Below, in pieces: positions 16,160 through 16,194 of a DNA stretch of 16,194 nucleotides; the stretch's first letter is position 1; every line of letters begins with the position of its first letter. The position numbers were made by a program, and so were the translations under genes. The notes beneath the pieces were generated by a model, which was not told the DNA's origin, searched no databases, and saw only the letters and a list, made by a program, of their open reading frames with translations. The DNA is from an uncultured Lachnospiraceae bacterium (GTDB taxonomy: Bacteria > Bacillota > Clostridia > Lachnospirales > Lachnospiraceae). The stretch lies in NCBI GenBank assembly GCA_910576895.1, contig CAJTJZ010000025.1, positions 29,630-45,823 of the forward strand, read 5' to 3'.

Positions 16160-16194
16160 TGTTTTTTATTGCTAAAACCTTTATTTTAAAAAGT

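Overview
The window is AT-rich DNA with all ten supported genes on the minus strand, so it reads right to left. Paired hisZ with short-form hisG, AGGAGG-type ribosome sites, near-consensus SigA promoters and several Lys-rich BIG2 surface proteins suggest a low-GC anaerobic member of the Bacillota, most likely Lachnospiraceae. The taxon is an inference from gene content, not from a search.

The right three quarters (about 3711-16115) looks like one six-gene operon closed by a strong rho-independent terminator at 3711-3744. In transcription order it encodes: a membrane-anchored TPR protein with seven WG-like repeats (16115-14754); a transmembrane Ser/Thr protein kinase whose outside part is a leucine-rich-repeat domain (14742-12613); a PP2C phosphatase with all its metal-binding motifs (12589-11732); a secreted protein with a LamG-like domain and eight BIG2-type domains (11754-8710, overlapping the phosphatase gene); a small secreted protein with three BIG2 domains (8675-7767); and a very large secreted protein with a putative carbohydrate-binding sandwich and two C-terminal BIG2 domains (7645-3779). 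Gaps are 11 and 23 nt, a 23-nt overlap, then 34 and 121 nt. I read this as a surface-sensing and phospho-signalling unit packaged with the envelope proteins it may sense or control. That functional link is inference.

To the left is a two-gene unit (3487-2380) for a single-pass membrane protein and a small lipoprotein. It is driven by a perfect TTGACA-N17-TATAAT promoter with a perfect palindrome at the expected transcription start. Next comes hisZ-hisG (2193-85), the two subunits of the heteromeric ATP phosphoribosyltransferase of histidine biosynthesis. hisZ has another perfect consensus promoter, and hisG has a probable second promoter in the 171-nt gap, overlapping a set of 14-nt direct repeats. 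No other his gene lies in the window.

No tRNA, rRNA, CRISPR array, transposase or integrase was seen. The longest stretch without a gene is 3488-3778 (291 nt). It holds the promoter, palindrome and terminator listed here and is otherwise AT-rich with nothing recognisable.
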